64,000 bases of DNA from Ruegeria marina (GCF_900101475.1 NZ_FMZV01000016.1:62001-126000); one strand, 5' to 3'; counted from the stretch's first letter, positions 43,456 through 52,860 are shown. Translations and numbers: made by a program. The notes: generated from the letters alone by a model not told the origin.

Positions 43456-44412
43456 ATGTCCGAACCCTGTTTCGATGTCGCGCATCTGGGCCATGTCGAG
43501 GTCTATACCGACCGTTTCGACGAAAGCCTCGATTTCTTCACCCGCGTTTTCGGTCTGAAACTTTCGGGCCGCGACGGCGACAGCGCCTATCTGCGGGCCT
43601 GGGATGATTACGAGTACCACTCGCTGAAACTCACCGCGCACCACACGACGGGCGTCGGCCATATCGGCTATCGCGTGTCCAGTCCCGAGGCGCTGGAGCG
43701 CCGGGTCGCGGCCATCACCGCATCGGGCTACAAGGTGCATGGCTGGGTCGATGGCGATCCGGGGCATGGCCGCGCCTTTCGCTTCGAGGACCCGTTCGGG
43801 CATGTGTTCGAACTCTACTGGGACACTGTGCGGTATCAGCCCGACGAGGCGGACCGTCCGGCGCTCAAGAACATGTCGTCGAAATTCCACGCGCAGGGCG
43901 CCTGTCCGCGTCGGCTCGACCACCTGAACCTGCTCAGCGAGGATGTGACGCAATTCCGCGATTTCATGATGACCTGCCTGGGCAGCCGGGTTACCGAGCA
44001 GATCAGACTCGACAACGGGCGTTTGGGCGGCTGCTGGTTCACCGTGAACAACAAGACCTACGATCTCGCCTGCACCGAAGAGCACGGGCGCGGCAACGGT
44101 CGCCTGCACCACGTCACCTATGCCACTGACCAGCGCGAGGATATCCTGCGCGCCGCGGATGTCTTCCTGGAAAACGGCGTTCATATCGAGACCGGCCCGC
44201 ACAAGCACGCGATCCAGGGAACCTTTTTCCTCTATGTCTGGGAACCGGCCGGCAACCGGGTGGAACTGGCCAATGCCGGTGCTAGGCTGATCCTCGATCC
44301 CGATTGGCAGACGGTCACGTGGACCGAGGCGGAACGCAAGAAGGGGCAGGCCTGGGGCCTGAAGACGATCGAGACCTTCCATACCCACGGCACTCCGCCG
44401 GCCAAGGGGTGA
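43456..44412 (+). CDS. Two-domain type I (VOC) extradiol ring-cleavage dioxygenase
   Basis: The 318-residue protein has two VOC domains like catechol 2,3-dioxygenase (XylE). The metal ligands in the second domain are His156 (RRLDHLNLL), His218/219 (GRLHHVTYA) and Glu270 (AGNRVELAN). The catalytic His251 (GPHKHAIQG) and Tyr260 (FFLYVWEP) correspond to XylE His246 and Tyr255. It should therefore be an active Fe(II) extradiol enzyme. Its neighbours (LigM-like, GalB, GalC, GalD) point to gallate, 3-O-methylgallate or protocatechuate as substrate. These are normally cleaved by unrelated type II (LigAB) enzymes, none of which is seen here. It ends 12 bases from the convergent galD. Confidence 0.87.
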   Translation: MSEPCFDVAHLGHVEVYTDRFDESLDFFTRVFGLKLSGRDGDSAYLRAWDDYEYHSLKLTAHHTTGVGHIGYRVSSPEALERRVAAITASGYKVHGWVDGDPGHGRAFRFEDPFGHVFELYWDTVRYQPDEADRPALKNMSSKFHAQGACPRRLDHLNLLSEDVTQFRDFMMTCLGSRVTEQIRLDNGRLGGCWFTVNNKTYDLACTEEHGRGNGRLHHVTYATDQREDILRAADVFLENGVHIETGPHKHAIQGTFFLYVWEPAGNRVELANAGARLILDPDWQTVTWTEAERKKGQAWGLKTIETFHTHGTPPAKG

Positions 44413-44424
44413 CGGCCGGTACGA

Positions 44425-45501
44425 TCAGCCCCGCACGGGGGCCGGAAACACCCGTCCGTCAATGATCTTGCGCGCGGTACGGGTCAGGCTGGCCCCGGTC
44501 ACACGTCCGGTGTCGTCCGTCTCCAGCCGAATCTCGGCCGCTCCGGTCGGGTGTTCGATGCTGTAATTCCCGTCGTCCGGCCGATCGGCAAGGTCATAGG
44601 CGACCGAGCCGGGCAGGGCGCAGGCGGTCCCCACACTGACCGCGCCAAACACCCCGATACCAGCATGGCAGCGATGCGGAATGAAGCTGCGGGTGTGGAT
44701 CGCACCTCCGCTGACCGGGGGCGAGACCAGCACCATCTTCGGCACTGATTTCCCGGCGACATCGCCCAGGTTCATCCGGGGACCGGCGGCGAGCCTGACT
44801 GCCTCGATCCGCTGTTTCAGGGACGCGTTTTCATCCAGTTCCGCCCGGCTCTCCTTGCCGGTGACACCCAGGTCGGCGGCACGCAGGATGACGCAGGGCA
44901 TGCCATTGTCGATCAGGGTGCAGTCGACGCCGCCGATCCTGTCCAGCACCTGACCGCTCGGCAGCAGCGCCCCGCAAATGGATCCGGCCAGATCACGGAA
45001 CGTCAGCGAAACTGCGGCGTGCCGGCCTGGCACGCCATCCAGCGATGCCGTTCCCGCATAGGTCACCTTGCCACCGGGCGTGGAAACGCGCGCTTCGGCA
45101 ACCTCGCCGGTGTTGACCATGTGGATACGCAGATGGGTTTCGCCGTCCTCTGCCCGGACAAGCCCCCGCTCGATGGCCGCCGGCCCGACCGCCGCCAGGA
45201 TATTCCCACATCCCTGCGCGTCGCTGACCGTGGCCTGTTCCACATAGACCTGAAGGAACAGGTAATCGACATCCGCATCCGTGCGTCCGGATGGGGACAG
45301 TATCGCTGCCTTTGACGTCAACGGATCGGCTCCGCCTGCGCCGTCGATCTGGCGCGGGTCGGGGCTGCCCATGATCCTCAGCAGCAAAGGGTCCAGATCG
45401 GTCCGATCCCCCGGCAGGTCCGAGGCCAGGAAAACCAGACCCTTGGAGGTGCCGCCGCGCATCCAGAGGCAGGGGATACCGTCTTCCCAGGGCTCAGACA
45501 T
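44425..45501 (-). CDS. galD: 4-oxalomesaconate tautomerase (PrpF fold, GalD)
   Basis: The 358-residue PrpF-like protein has [57 protein letters not shown] and the catalytic-Cys segment [21 protein letters not shown], as in GalD of Pseudomonas putida. GalD converts the keto/enol forms of 4-oxalomesaconate after gallate ring cleavage. It is the last gene of the minus-strand operon galB-galC-galD, overlapping galC by 8 bases. A methylaconitate isomerase (PrpF) is the alternative, but the neighbours favour GalD. Confidence 0.85.
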   Translation of the reverse strand: MSEPWEDGIPCLWMRGGTSKGLVFLASDLPGDRTDLDPLLLRIMGSPDPRQIDGAGGADPLTSKAAILSPSGRTDADVDYLFLQVYVEQATVSDAQGCGNILAAVGPAAIERGLVRAEDGETHLRIHMVNTGEVAEARVSTPGGKVTYAGTASLDGVPGRHAAVSLTFRDLAGSICGALLPSGQVLDRIGGVDCTLIDNGMPCVILRAADLGVTGKESRAELDENASLKQRIEAVRLAAGPRMNLGDVAGKSVPKMVLVSPPVSGGAIHTRSFIPHRCHAGIGVFGAVSVGTACALPGSVAYDLADRPDDGNYSIEHPTGAAEIRLETDDTGRVTGASLTRTARKIIDGRVFPAPVRG

Positions 45502-46168
45502 ATTTCAGACCCTTGTCGGCCAACCGCCCGCGCATGTCATACATGTCCAGACCCAACTCGCCACCGGCCAGCCTGCGCCTTTTTTCCTCTTCCGCCGCCA
45601 TCCGCTTGCGCGCCGCCTCCAGTACGATTTCCGCTTGCGCGCGCCTGACCACACAGACGCCATCGTCATCGGCGACGATCACGTCGCCGGGCTCGATGTC
45701 TTGCCCGCCGCAAACCACCGGCACATTGACCGACCCCAGCGTTTCCTTCACCGTCCCCTGCGCCGAGATCGCCCTGGACCAGACCGGGAATCCCATCTCT
45801 TCCAACGCCCGCACATCGCGTACGCCCGCGTCGATCACCAGCCCCCGGCATCCCCGCGCCATGGCCGAGGTCGCCAGCAGGTCGCCGAAATAGCCATCGG
45901 TGCAGGGGCTCGTCGGGGCCAGTACAAGAATATCGCCCGCCCGCAGTTGTTCGATCGCCACATGCAGCATCCAGTTGTCGCCGGGCGGTGCGCTGATGGT
46001 GACCGCCGATCCGGCCACCTGCGCCCCGCGCCAGATGGGGCGCAGGCAGGGCGCAAGGCATCCGATACGACCTGCCGCCTCGTGCACGGCCGCCACGCCT
46101 GCCGCCGCCAGACCGTCGATCACGTCTTGTGTTGCGCGCGCGATGTTCTGCACCACGACCCCCATCAC
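45494..46168 (-). CDS. galC: 4-carboxy-4-hydroxy-2-oxoadipate aldolase (GalC/LigK)
   Basis: The 224-residue protein belongs to the HMG/CHA aldolase (RraA-like) family: [14 protein letters not shown], the nucleotide-free active site [48 protein letters not shown] with the catalytic Arg/Asp, and [15 protein letters not shown]. It splits 4-carboxy-4-hydroxy-2-oxoadipate to pyruvate and oxaloacetate, the last step of the gallate and protocatechuate 4,5-cleavage pathways. It overlaps galB by four bases and galD by eight. Confidence 0.88.
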   Translation of the reverse strand: MMGVVVQNIARATQDVIDGLAAAGVAAVHEAAGRIGCLAPCLRPIWRGAQVAGSAVTISAPPGDNWMLHVAIEQLRAGDILVLAPTSPCTDGYFGDLLATSAMARGCRGLVIDAGVRDVRALEEMGFPVWSRAISAQGTVKETLGSVNVPVVCGGQDIEPGDVIVADDDGVCVVRRAQAEIVLEAARKRMAAEEEKRRRLAGGELGLDMYDMRGRLADKGLKYV

Positions 46169-46902
46169 AATTCATCCACGGTGCGGGGAAAGATCGACTG
46201 GAACCCTTCGGCATATTTGCAGTCGCGCCCGCCGGACTGGCCGCCCGAGTTGCGCTTGAAGTGATTGGCGCGCTGTTCGGCCACACGGGTGTAATAGGCC
46301 CAGAGATGTTCCTGGCCCTCCATGCTTTCGATGGCGGCGCGCTTCCTGTCCCAGACCGGCGTGATGTCGAGAAACGTGTCCGGCTTCCACCCCATCTGCT
46401 CGGTCTGGTGCGGTTCGAACAGGTACAATTGCGGCGCGCCCAGCACCTTTTCGCCCGGCTTGTGCCCCCAGGCCTGCGCGATCATCCGGCATTCGAGCGC
46501 CACCTGCGTGGCGTACATGTGATCGGTGTTATAGGGGTCGTATTGTGAATGGCTGAGCATGAAGGCAGGCTGGACCTGCCGGATCACGTCGACCACGCGG
46601 TCCTTGTCGGCCCGCGAAAGCTCCAGCGGATAGTCGCCCAGATCAAGGCAGACCAGATCGTGCACGCCCAGTGCGGCGGCGGCGCGCTCTGCCTCTTTCC
46701 GGCGGGCGTCCTTCACGCGCTCCAGCGTCATACCCGGCTGCTTCCACAACTTCGCGCTTTCGCCCCGTTCACCGAAGGACAGGCACAAGACGGTGACCGC
46801 ATACCCCTTTTCGGCATGAAGCGCGATAGCGCCGCCGCACCGCCAGACAAAGTCGGCCGCGTGGGCGCTGATGACCAGGGCTGTCTTGCCGTCAGGCATC
46901 AT
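46165..46902 (-). CDS. galB: 4-oxalomesaconate hydratase, PIG-L family (GalB)
   Basis: The 245-residue protein is of the zinc-dependent PIG-L/LmbE family. It has the N-terminal [20 protein letters not shown], where the usual HPDD zinc motif reads HAAD as in GalB-like hydratases. [26 protein letters not shown] with a zinc His, and [16 protein letters not shown] follow. GalB hydrates 4-oxalomesaconate to 4-carboxy-4-hydroxy-2-oxoadipate. GGAGGG precedes two adjacent Met codons (46902 and 46899); either may be the start. It is the first gene of the operon and is divergent from the LysR-type regulator. Confidence 0.87.
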   Translation of the reverse strand: MMPDGKTALVISAHAADFVWRCGGAIALHAEKGYAVTVLCLSFGERGESAKLWKQPGMTLERVKDARRKEAERAAAALGVHDLVCLDLGDYPLELSRADKDRVVDVIRQVQPAFMLSHSQYDPYNTDHMYATQVALECRMIAQAWGHKPGEKVLGAPQLYLFEPHQTEQMGWKPDTFLDITPVWDRKRAAIESMEGQEHLWAYYTRVAEQRANHFKRNSGGQSGGRDCKYAEGFQSIFPRTVDEL

Positions 46903-47124
46903 TTTCCCTCCGTTTGGAACCGATGTCAGGGTCGCATCATGTCTGTGGCGGTACAATTGAAAACCCCGTGCCACAGTATCAACACATGCTATAGCTGTTC
47001 TGTGGCAAGGGCGGCTCTGGCATCTTGAATCGCTTGGATATGATGATGAAGATCGAAATTCGACATAAGGTGCGACGATAGACAGGCCTTGAATGAAACG
47101 GTCAGCCCATGGATCTGGTACGAT

Positions 47125-48317
47125 ATGATCACCTCCAACCTGCGCCACCTGCGGCTGTTTCTTGCGGTTGTCGACCTGCGGACCCTGACTGCGGCCGCGG
47201 ATGCCTGCGGGGTTACACAACCGGCCGCGACACACGCCCTGCACAGGCTTGAGACCCTGTCGGGAGGCGCCCTGATCAGCCGTACCGTCAATGGCGTGTT
47301 TCTCACCGACCGGGGGCAGGTTCTGGCCGGCCGGATCCGGCGTGCGTTTGATCTTCTCGATCCGGCCTTGTCCGATATTGCGCCGCAATTGCCGCGTCGG
47401 GTGACCTTGCCCCAGCTCCAGGCGATTATCGCGACCGCCGAAGCCGAGAACTTCACCCTTGCCGCCCGCCAGATGCAGTTGTCGCAACCCACGGTGCACC
47501 GCGCCGTTGCAACGCTCGAGCGCGAGATCGGCCGCCCCCTTTTCGACCGCACCGGCTTTGGCCTCGTTCCCACCCGAGCCTGTCGTTCGCTTGTCCGGGC
47601 CGCTCGGCTCATGGTGGCCGAGTTGCTGCAGGCTGCCACGGATCTGGCAGAGCTGGACGGGGACGAGGGCGGGCTGATCGTGATCGGAGCGCTACCGCTG
47701 TCCCGGACTGCCCTTTTGCCCGGGGCCCTGGCCCGTTTCCGAAAGGTACGGCGAAATACGCGGGTCGCGATTTATGACGGTCTTTACGATGAACTCCTGT
47801 CGAGCCTGCGTAGCGGGCGCATAGACATGCTGCTGGGCGCATTGCGCGATCCACCGCCGATCGATGATATCGAACAGGAATTCCTGTTCGAGGACCGTTT
47901 GGCGATCGTGTCGCGGCCCGGCCACCCCCTGGCGCATCGCCGAAGTCTTTCGGCGTCTGAATTGGTCAGGTTCGGTTGGGTGGTTCCAAGGGCCGGAACC
48001 CCGGTGCACAAACAGTTCAGCTCCATGTTCATCGAGGCGGGCCTGCCACAGCCGCAAAGCCTGATCGAAAGCGGATCGGTTTTGATGATGCGTGAACTGC
48101 TGGGCCAGAGCGAGCTCTTGGGATGCATTCCGGCGGCCCAGGCGCATGCCGAATTGCAGCGAGGGTTGCTCAAGCGTCTCGACGTCGCCTTTCACCCGCC
48201 GGGACGCCAGATCGGAATCACGCTGCGCAGTGGCTGGAAACCCACGGTCGGACAGCGCCTGATGCTGGATGCCATCCGTCAAACAGCGGAGGAAAGGCGT
48301 TCGATGGAGGCCGGGGA

Positions 48318-48327
<10 letters not shown>
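47125..48327 (+). CDS. LysR-type regulator with duplicated DNA-binding domain
   Basis: The 400-residue protein carries two full LysR winged-helix domains in tandem. The first (about residues 6-63) has LTAAADACGVTQPAATHALHRLE. The second (about 95-153) has FTLAARQMQLSQPTVHRAVATLE and ends PLFDRTGFGLVPT. A normal LysR effector domain follows (about 175-390). Usual LysR proteins are ~300 residues with one such domain. It is divergent from galB and probably controls the gal genes. The ATG at 47125 is preferred over TTG 47089. Its last 10 bases overlap the 3' end of the convergent tRNA-Val gene. Confidence 0.85.
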
Positions 48328-48393
<66 letters not shown>

Positions 48394-48469
48394 CTGCCGG
48401 CCGGATGTAGCCAAGCCCGGCGACCGGCGCAAGAGGGTTGCGGCAAAAACATTCATCCGCGGAGCGGGT

Positions 48470-49552
48470 TCAGCGCCCGATGTCTTCCGGGGCAATGGCG
48501 ACCGATTTGATGACCGCGTGGCAGTCCACGCCTTCGGAGAGTGCCAGCGCGGCGGCAGAACGGCGGGTGATGCGCGCAAGCACGGTCCCCGCCTTCGTAC
48601 GGATCGACACAAGCGCACCTGGACCGTCGCCCGACCGGATCTGTTCGACCGTTCCCGGCAGGATGTTGAGGGCCGACAATCCTTCGGGCCGGGCACGCGA
48701 GACGATGACTTCCTGCGCCGCGATGCGCAGCCGGAGAGGCGTACCGATCGGATGCAGGGTGCGCGGCAGCAGCAGGCGTGCGCCGCCGGCGTCCAGTTCG
48801 GTCAGACCGTCATGGTGATGTGCAATCACGCGCGCCGACAGGATCGCACCGGCTGCACGGGCGCCCAGCGGTGTGACCGAGGGGTCGCTCAGCACATCTT
48901 CGGTCGTGCCTTGCCGGATCACCCGGCCATCCTGCAGGACGACGACCGTCGTGGCCAGGCGGGCCACCTCGGCCGCGGAATGGCTGACATAGAGGATCGG
49001 GATCGCGACCTCGTCGCGCAGTCTCTCGAAATAGGGCAGGATCTCGGCCTTGCGCGCCTCGTCCAGCGCCGCCAGCGGCTCGTCCGCCAGAATGGCGCGC
49101 GGCGCCGACAGCAGCGCCCGCCCCAGCGCTACCCGCTGCCGTTCACCCCCCGAAAGTGCGCCGGGGCGTCTGTCCAGCAGCGGGCCTATGCCCAGCATCT
49201 CGATGACCCGCGCCTCGGGTTCGGGCTGTGCGCCACGCGGCGCAAAGCGGCGGCCGTAGAGGAGGTTCTGGTGCACGCTCAGATGCGGAAACAGGCGGGC
49301 GTCCTGGAATACGTAACCCAGCCGCCGGCGATGCGCCGGCAACCAGATGCCCCGATCGCTGTCCTGCAAGACATGCTCACCCAGCGCAATCCGTCCTCTG
49401 GCAGGTTTCAGAAGGCCCGCCACCGCGTTCACGACCGTTGTCTTGCCGCTGCCTGATCGGCCAAACAGTACGGTAACACCCGGCGGCGCGGTAAAGGCCA
49501 CGTCCAGTGCCAGCGCCCCCAGCGGCTGGTGCAACGCGACGGCCAGCTTCAT
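48470..49552 (-). CDS. modC: Molybdate ABC transporter ATP-binding protein
   Basis: The 360-residue protein has an ABC ATPase domain with Walker A GRSGSGKT (31-38), the signature LSGGERQRVALGRALL and Walker B AILADEPLAALDE. A C-terminal MOP-type domain (SALNILPGTVEQI, and VLARITRRSAAALAL) binds molybdate or oxyanion. It powers molybdate uptake by ModB/ModA. The ATG at 49552 overlaps the modB stop by four bases; an upstream frame extension lies within modB. Confidence 0.95.
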   Translation of the reverse strand: MKLAVALHQPLGALALDVAFTAPPGVTVLFGRSGSGKTTVVNAVAGLLKPARGRIALGEHVLQDSDRGIWLPAHRRRLGYVFQDARLFPHLSVHQNLLYGRRFAPRGAQPEPEARVIEMLGIGPLLDRRPGALSGGERQRVALGRALLSAPRAILADEPLAALDEARKAEILPYFERLRDEVAIPILYVSHSAAEVARLATTVVVLQDGRVIRQGTTEDVLSDPSVTPLGARAAGAILSARVIAHHHDGLTELDAGGARLLLPRTLHPIGTPLRLRIAAQEVIVSRARPEGLSALNILPGTVEQIRSGDGPGALVSIRTKAGTVLARITRRSAAALALSEGVDCHAVIKSVAIAPEDIGR

Positions 49553-50241
49553 TGCCCGCCCACCCGACGTGCTGCCCTGCGCGCCACGGTTTCCGACAAC
49601 AGCAGTGCCCCAAGGGCCAGTGCAATGGAAAGAGCAACCAGCCGCGCGGCTGCGGTTTCGCCGCCCGGAACCTGCAGAAATGCATATATGGCCGAGGGAA
49701 TGGTCTGTGTCTGGCCCGGGATGTTCGAAACAAAGGTGATTGTTGCGCCGAACTCTCCCATGGCCTTGGCAAAGCCCAGGATTGCGCCGGCGACCAGGCC
49801 GGGCAGGATCAGCGGCAGGGTGACGGTGAGGAACACCCACATGCGCGACGCACCCAGAGTCGCTGCCGCCTGTTCAAGTCTAGGGTCTACAGCCTCGATC
49901 GACAGGCGGATGGCGCGCACCATCAGGGGAAAGCCCATCACCGCTGCCGCCAGCGCCGCTCCGGTCCAGTTGAAGGCCAGGACCACGCCAATGGATTGCA
50001 GCGCCCGGCCAAGCGGGCCCGCCGGGCCAAAAACGATGAGCAGCACATAGCCGGTCACCACCGGGGGCATGATCAGCGGCAGATGCACGAGCCCGTTCAG
50101 CAGCGCACGCCCCGGAAACCGCCAGCGTGCCAGCGCATGTGCGGCCAGCACCGCCAGAGGCAGGGACAGCACCGTCGCCCAGGTCGAAACCTTGAGCGAC
50201 AAGGCCACGGCCTGCCATTCCTCGGGGCCCAGCACCGCCAC
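49549..50241 (-). CDS. modB: Molybdate ABC transporter permease
   Basis: The 230-residue permease has the EAA loop ATLGASRMWVFLTVTLPLILPG contacting ModC, and about five membrane helices (LPLIMPPVVTGYVLLIVFG, AILGFAKAMGEFGATITFVS). The start is GTG at 50241, 4 bases after the modA stop. It forms the membrane channel for molybdate. Confidence 0.95.
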   Translation of the reverse strand: MAVLGPEEWQAVALSLKVSTWATVLSLPLAVLAAHALARWRFPGRALLNGLVHLPLIMPPVVTGYVLLIVFGPAGPLGRALQSIGVVLAFNWTGAALAAAVMGFPLMVRAIRLSIEAVDPRLEQAAATLGASRMWVFLTVTLPLILPGLVAGAILGFAKAMGEFGATITFVSNIPGQTQTIPSAIYAFLQVPGGETAAARLVALSIALALGALLLSETVARRAARRVGGQ

Positions 50242-50245
50242 CCGT

Positions 50246-50998
50246 CTAATCCCCGACGGGCAGGAACCCGTGCCGGGCGAAAACCCCCTGCGCCTCGGTG
50301 TCCGAAAGATAGTTCAGCAGGTCGCGTGCGGCCTCGGTATCGCGACCGCTGATCAAGGCGGCCGGATAACGGATCGGCGGGTGACTGTCATCGGGAAAGA
50401 TTGCAATCACGCTCACCTGCGGTTCGGCGAGGGCGTCCGTGGCATAGACGATGCCGAGCGGTGCCGTGCCCGTGGCAACCAGCGCCAGGGCGGCCCGCAC
50501 ATTGTCGGTTTGCGCGACGCGGGGCGCAACCAGGTTCCACAGCCCCAGTTCGGTCAGGGCGGCCTTGCCGTAAATGCCCGCAGGCACGGCATCGACCAAG
50601 GCCATCGCAACCCGTCCGGTATTGCCGGCGAGCGCGCGCGCCATATCGCCGGGTTTCTGACCTGAAGGCCCGACCAGCACCAGACGGTTCGATAGCAAGT
50701 CGCGACGCGAGGTTTCAACGATATGTCCCCCGTCGGCGAGGCTGTCCATCCAGTCCTCATTGGCGGAGACAAAAAGGTCCGCAGGCGCACCGAGACCGAT
50801 CTGCCGCGCCAGGACCGAGGACCCGGCAAAAGACAGCACGACCTCGTGGCCTGTTTCCGCCTCGAACCCGGCGGCCGCCTCGTCCAGCGCGGTTTTCAGG
50901 CTTGCAGCGGCAAACACGGTCACCCGGTCGGCCATGGCGGGGCCCGCCAGCAGCAGGACAAAAAGCACAAGGCGGGCAAGAGGGGCAAGGGCGGGCAA
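50246..50998 (-). CDS. modA: Molybdate-binding periplasmic protein
   Basis: The 250-residue protein has a signal peptide (ARLVLFVLLLAGPAMA, cleaved before DRV) and the ModA fold: VTVFAAASLKTALDEAA, FAGSSVLARQIGLGAPADLFVSA, KPGDMARALAGN and AALALVATGTAPLGIVYATDA. The start chosen is the TTG at 50998, which has GGAG 8 bases upstream and lies downstream of the ModE-like inverted repeat. A longer frame to TTG 51061 would run through that operator. Confidence 0.92.
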   Translation of the reverse strand: MPALAPLARLVLFVLLLAGPAMADRVTVFAAASLKTALDEAAAGFEAETGHEVVLSFAGSSVLARQIGLGAPADLFVSANEDWMDSLADGGHIVETSRRDLLSNRLVLVGPSGQKPGDMARALAGNTGRVAMALVDAVPAGIYGKAALTELGLWNLVAPRVAQTDNVRAALALVATGTAPLGIVYATDALAEPQVSVIAIFPDDSHPPIRYPAALISGRDTEAARDLLNYLSDTEAQGVFARHGFLPVGD

Positions 50999-51014
50999 GA
51001 AGGATCTCCGGCGG

Positions 51015-51040
51015 GCGATATGTTCGAGGGGAAATATCGC
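51015..51040 (-). promoter_or_regulatory. Candidate ModE operator (Mo-box-like inverted repeat)
   Basis: Inverted arms GCGATAT (51015-51021) and ATATCGC (51034-51040) are separated by 12 bases, 17 bases upstream of the proposed modA start. The known Mo-boxes have similar CG-TATA half sites facing each other. It lies between the modE-like and modA genes. Confidence 0.55.
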
Positions 51041-51064
51041 GTCGCGCCACGCCGGGCGCAAGAG

Positions 51065-51436
51065 CTAAACGCTCTCGTTCCTTGACCGCAGCAGGGCGGT
51101 CAGCCGGTCGACATGGGGTTGTCCGGCGGCGCGGGCCGCGGTCTCGTAATCACGATAGGCGGCCAGAACCGCAGCTCCGGTCTCGGTCAGGCTTGCGCCA
51201 CCGCCTTGCGCCCCGCCACGGGCCCGAACCACCAGTGGAGTGCGGAACATGGCGTTCATCGTCTCCACCAGTTGCCAGGCCCGCTTGTAGCTCATTCCCA
51301 TGGCCCTGCCGGCTGCCGCAATCGAACCGGATTCCCGGATACGTTCCAGCAATTCGGCCTTGCCGGGGCCAACCATCTCGCCTTCGTCGAAAACGATACG
51401 GAATTTCTGCACTGGCGCGGGGCGGCTGTCGGACAT
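51065..51436 (-). CDS. Half-size ModE-like winged-helix regulator
   Basis: The 123-residue protein has only the ModE DNA-binding domain (FRIVFDEGEMVGPGKAELLERIRESGSIAAAGRAMGMSYKRAWQLV, here shown as two joined segments around the recognition helix SYKRAWQLVETMN, plus GGAQGGGASLTETGAAVL). The C-terminal molybdate-binding MOP domains of E. coli ModE are missing. It probably regulates modABC just downstream. The start at 51436 (MSDSRPAP) is preferred over the frame from 51472. Confidence 0.82.
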   Translation of the reverse strand: MSDSRPAPVQKFRIVFDEGEMVGPGKAELLERIRESGSIAAAGRAMGMSYKRAWQLVETMNAMFRTPLVVRARGGAQGGGASLTETGAAVLAAYRDYETAARAAGQPHVDRLTALLRSRNESV

Positions 51437-51485
51437 GCGGCCGACTCTGCCGTCCTTTCGCGCCCGCGACAAGAGCGTCGGCAGA

Positions 51486-52511
51486 TTACCCGGCGAGCCG
51501 GCAGGGAACTGCGATCAGGGCGCCCATGCGGCGGCTGGTATCCAGCATCCGGTTGGAGAAACCCCATTCGTTGTCATACCAGCTGACAACCCGCACCAGC
51601 CCGTCTGCGGTGACACTCGTCTGGGCCGAGGCAAAGCACGAGGAATGGCTGTCGTGATTGAAGTCGGCAGAAACCAGCGGATCGTCCTCATAGGCGAGAA
51701 TCCCGGCCAGCGGGCCTTCGGCGGCGGCCTTGACCGCTGCATTTACCGCCTCGCGGGTGGCGGGGCGCTCGGGAACGAAACTGAGGTCCACAAGCGAGAC
51801 ATTCGGGGTCGGCACCCGGATTGCCGAACCTTCGAGCCGGCCCTTGAGGTGAGGAAGCACTTCGGAAATCGCGCGCGCCGCGCCCGTCGAGGTCGGGATC
51901 ATCGAAACCGAAGCCGCCCGCGCCCGATAAAGGTCGCGATGAGCGGTGTCATGTGTTGGCTGGTCGCCGGTATAGGCGTGGATCGTGGTCATGTAGCCGG
52001 TTTTGATTCCGAATGCCTGGTCGAGCACCATTGCCAGCGGGGCCAGGCAATTGGTCGTGCAGGACGCGTTCGAGACGATCAGGTCGTCGGGTGTCAGCGC
52101 ATGGTCATTGACCCCGAAGACAACGGTGCGGTCCGCCCCTTTGCCGGGAGCCGAGATCAAAACCCGGCCGGAGCCGTTCCTGAGATGCAGTGCGGCCTTG
52201 TCGCGGTCGGTGAACAGCCCGGTGCATTCATAGGCGACATCCACGTCGCCCCAGGGCAGGTCTTCGGGGTTGCGGATCGCGGTAAGACGAATGGTGTTGC
52301 GGCCAACGATCATGCGGTCGCCTTCGATCAGCACCCGGGTACGCAGGCGTCCATGAACACTGTCGTATTTCAGCAGATGCGCCAGGGTTTCCGGGCTTGC
52401 CAGATCGTTGATCGCCACAACCTCGATGTCGTCGGCGTCACTTTCCACCAGCGCCCGCAGTACACCGCGACCGATACGGCCAAACCCATTGATTGCAACT
52501 TTCAGCGTCAT
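51486..52511 (-). CDS. gap: Glyceraldehyde-3-phosphate dehydrogenase
   Basis: The 341-residue enzyme has the Rossmann start KVAINGFGRIGRGVLRAL, the NAD-specific Asp36 region (VVAINDLAS), catalytic Cys151 (SNASCTTNCLAP) with the paired His in IHAYTGDQ, and WYDNEWGFSNRMLD. It interconverts glyceraldehyde-3-phosphate and 1,3-bisphosphoglycerate. The ATG at 52511 has GGAG six bases upstream. A LacI-type palindrome lies 44 bases before the start, suggesting carbon-source control. Confidence 0.95.
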   Translation of the reverse strand: MTLKVAINGFGRIGRGVLRALVESDADDIEVVAINDLASPETLAHLLKYDSVHGRLRTRVLIEGDRMIVGRNTIRLTAIRNPEDLPWGDVDVAYECTGLFTDRDKAALHLRNGSGRVLISAPGKGADRTVVFGVNDHALTPDDLIVSNASCTTNCLAPLAMVLDQAFGIKTGYMTTIHAYTGDQPTHDTAHRDLYRARAASVSMIPTSTGAARAISEVLPHLKGRLEGSAIRVPTPNVSLVDLSFVPERPATREAVNAAVKAAAEGPLAGILAYEDDPLVSADFNHDSHSSCFASAQTSVTADGLVRVVSWYDNEWGFSNRMLDTSRRMGALIAVPCRLAG

Positions 52512-52554
52512 CATTTTCTCCATCGACATGAACACCAGCACGTTCGCATGGATC

Positions 52555-52568
52555 TGTTAGCGCTAACA
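52555..52568 (-). promoter_or_regulatory. LacI-family operator TGTTAGCGCTAACA before gap
   Basis: A perfect 14-base palindrome with a central CG pair, the hallmark of LacI-family operators, lies 44 bases upstream of the gap start codon. The regulator gene is not in the window. Confidence 0.65.
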
Positions 52569-52830
52569 TGAAGGGATTGCAAATGAAATCTGACTGGAAT
52601 GCGGCAAGGAATGGCTGATCTCGCGACCGGAGTCCTGCGAGGTTGGGAAAAACTGGATGCTAGCGGGCGGATATGACTCAACTGGTCATACTAGACACCT
52701 GCTGTTTGATCACAGGTCAGGAGAGGGAATCGTCGAATGGGTTTCGGACATGCCGAACCGTCCGTCGGGCGTCTTCGGAGCGCGCGCGGTACGGGCAGAG
52801 CCGAAACGTCTGGCTGAATGTTAATCCCAA
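52569..52830. other. Intergenic region between gap and pckA, upstream part
   Basis: About 260 bases between the LacI-type operator and the pckA terminator contain no convincing gene. A plus-strand frame from 52673 runs into antisense pckA sequence and has no protein-family features. The area presumably holds the gap promoter. Confidence 0.5.
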
Positions 52831-52832
52831 AC

Positions 52833-52860
52833 AAAAAAGGCCCCGCGTGAAAGCGGGGCC
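52833..52860 (-). terminator. Intrinsic terminator of pckA
   Basis: Reading the minus strand, the stem GGCCCCGC / GCGGGGCC (loop TTTCAC) is followed by six T, 18 bases after the pckA stop. Confidence 0.92.

Noticed and set aside
44425-45501. PrpF (aconitate isomerase of the methylcitrate cycle) as the identity of the galD gene
   Set aside because: There is no prpC, acnD or prpB nearby, and it is coupled to galC and galB.
51000-51061. An extended modA start at TTG 51061
   Set aside because: It would place the inverted repeat and the ribosome binding site inside the coding region and give an over-long, poor signal peptide.
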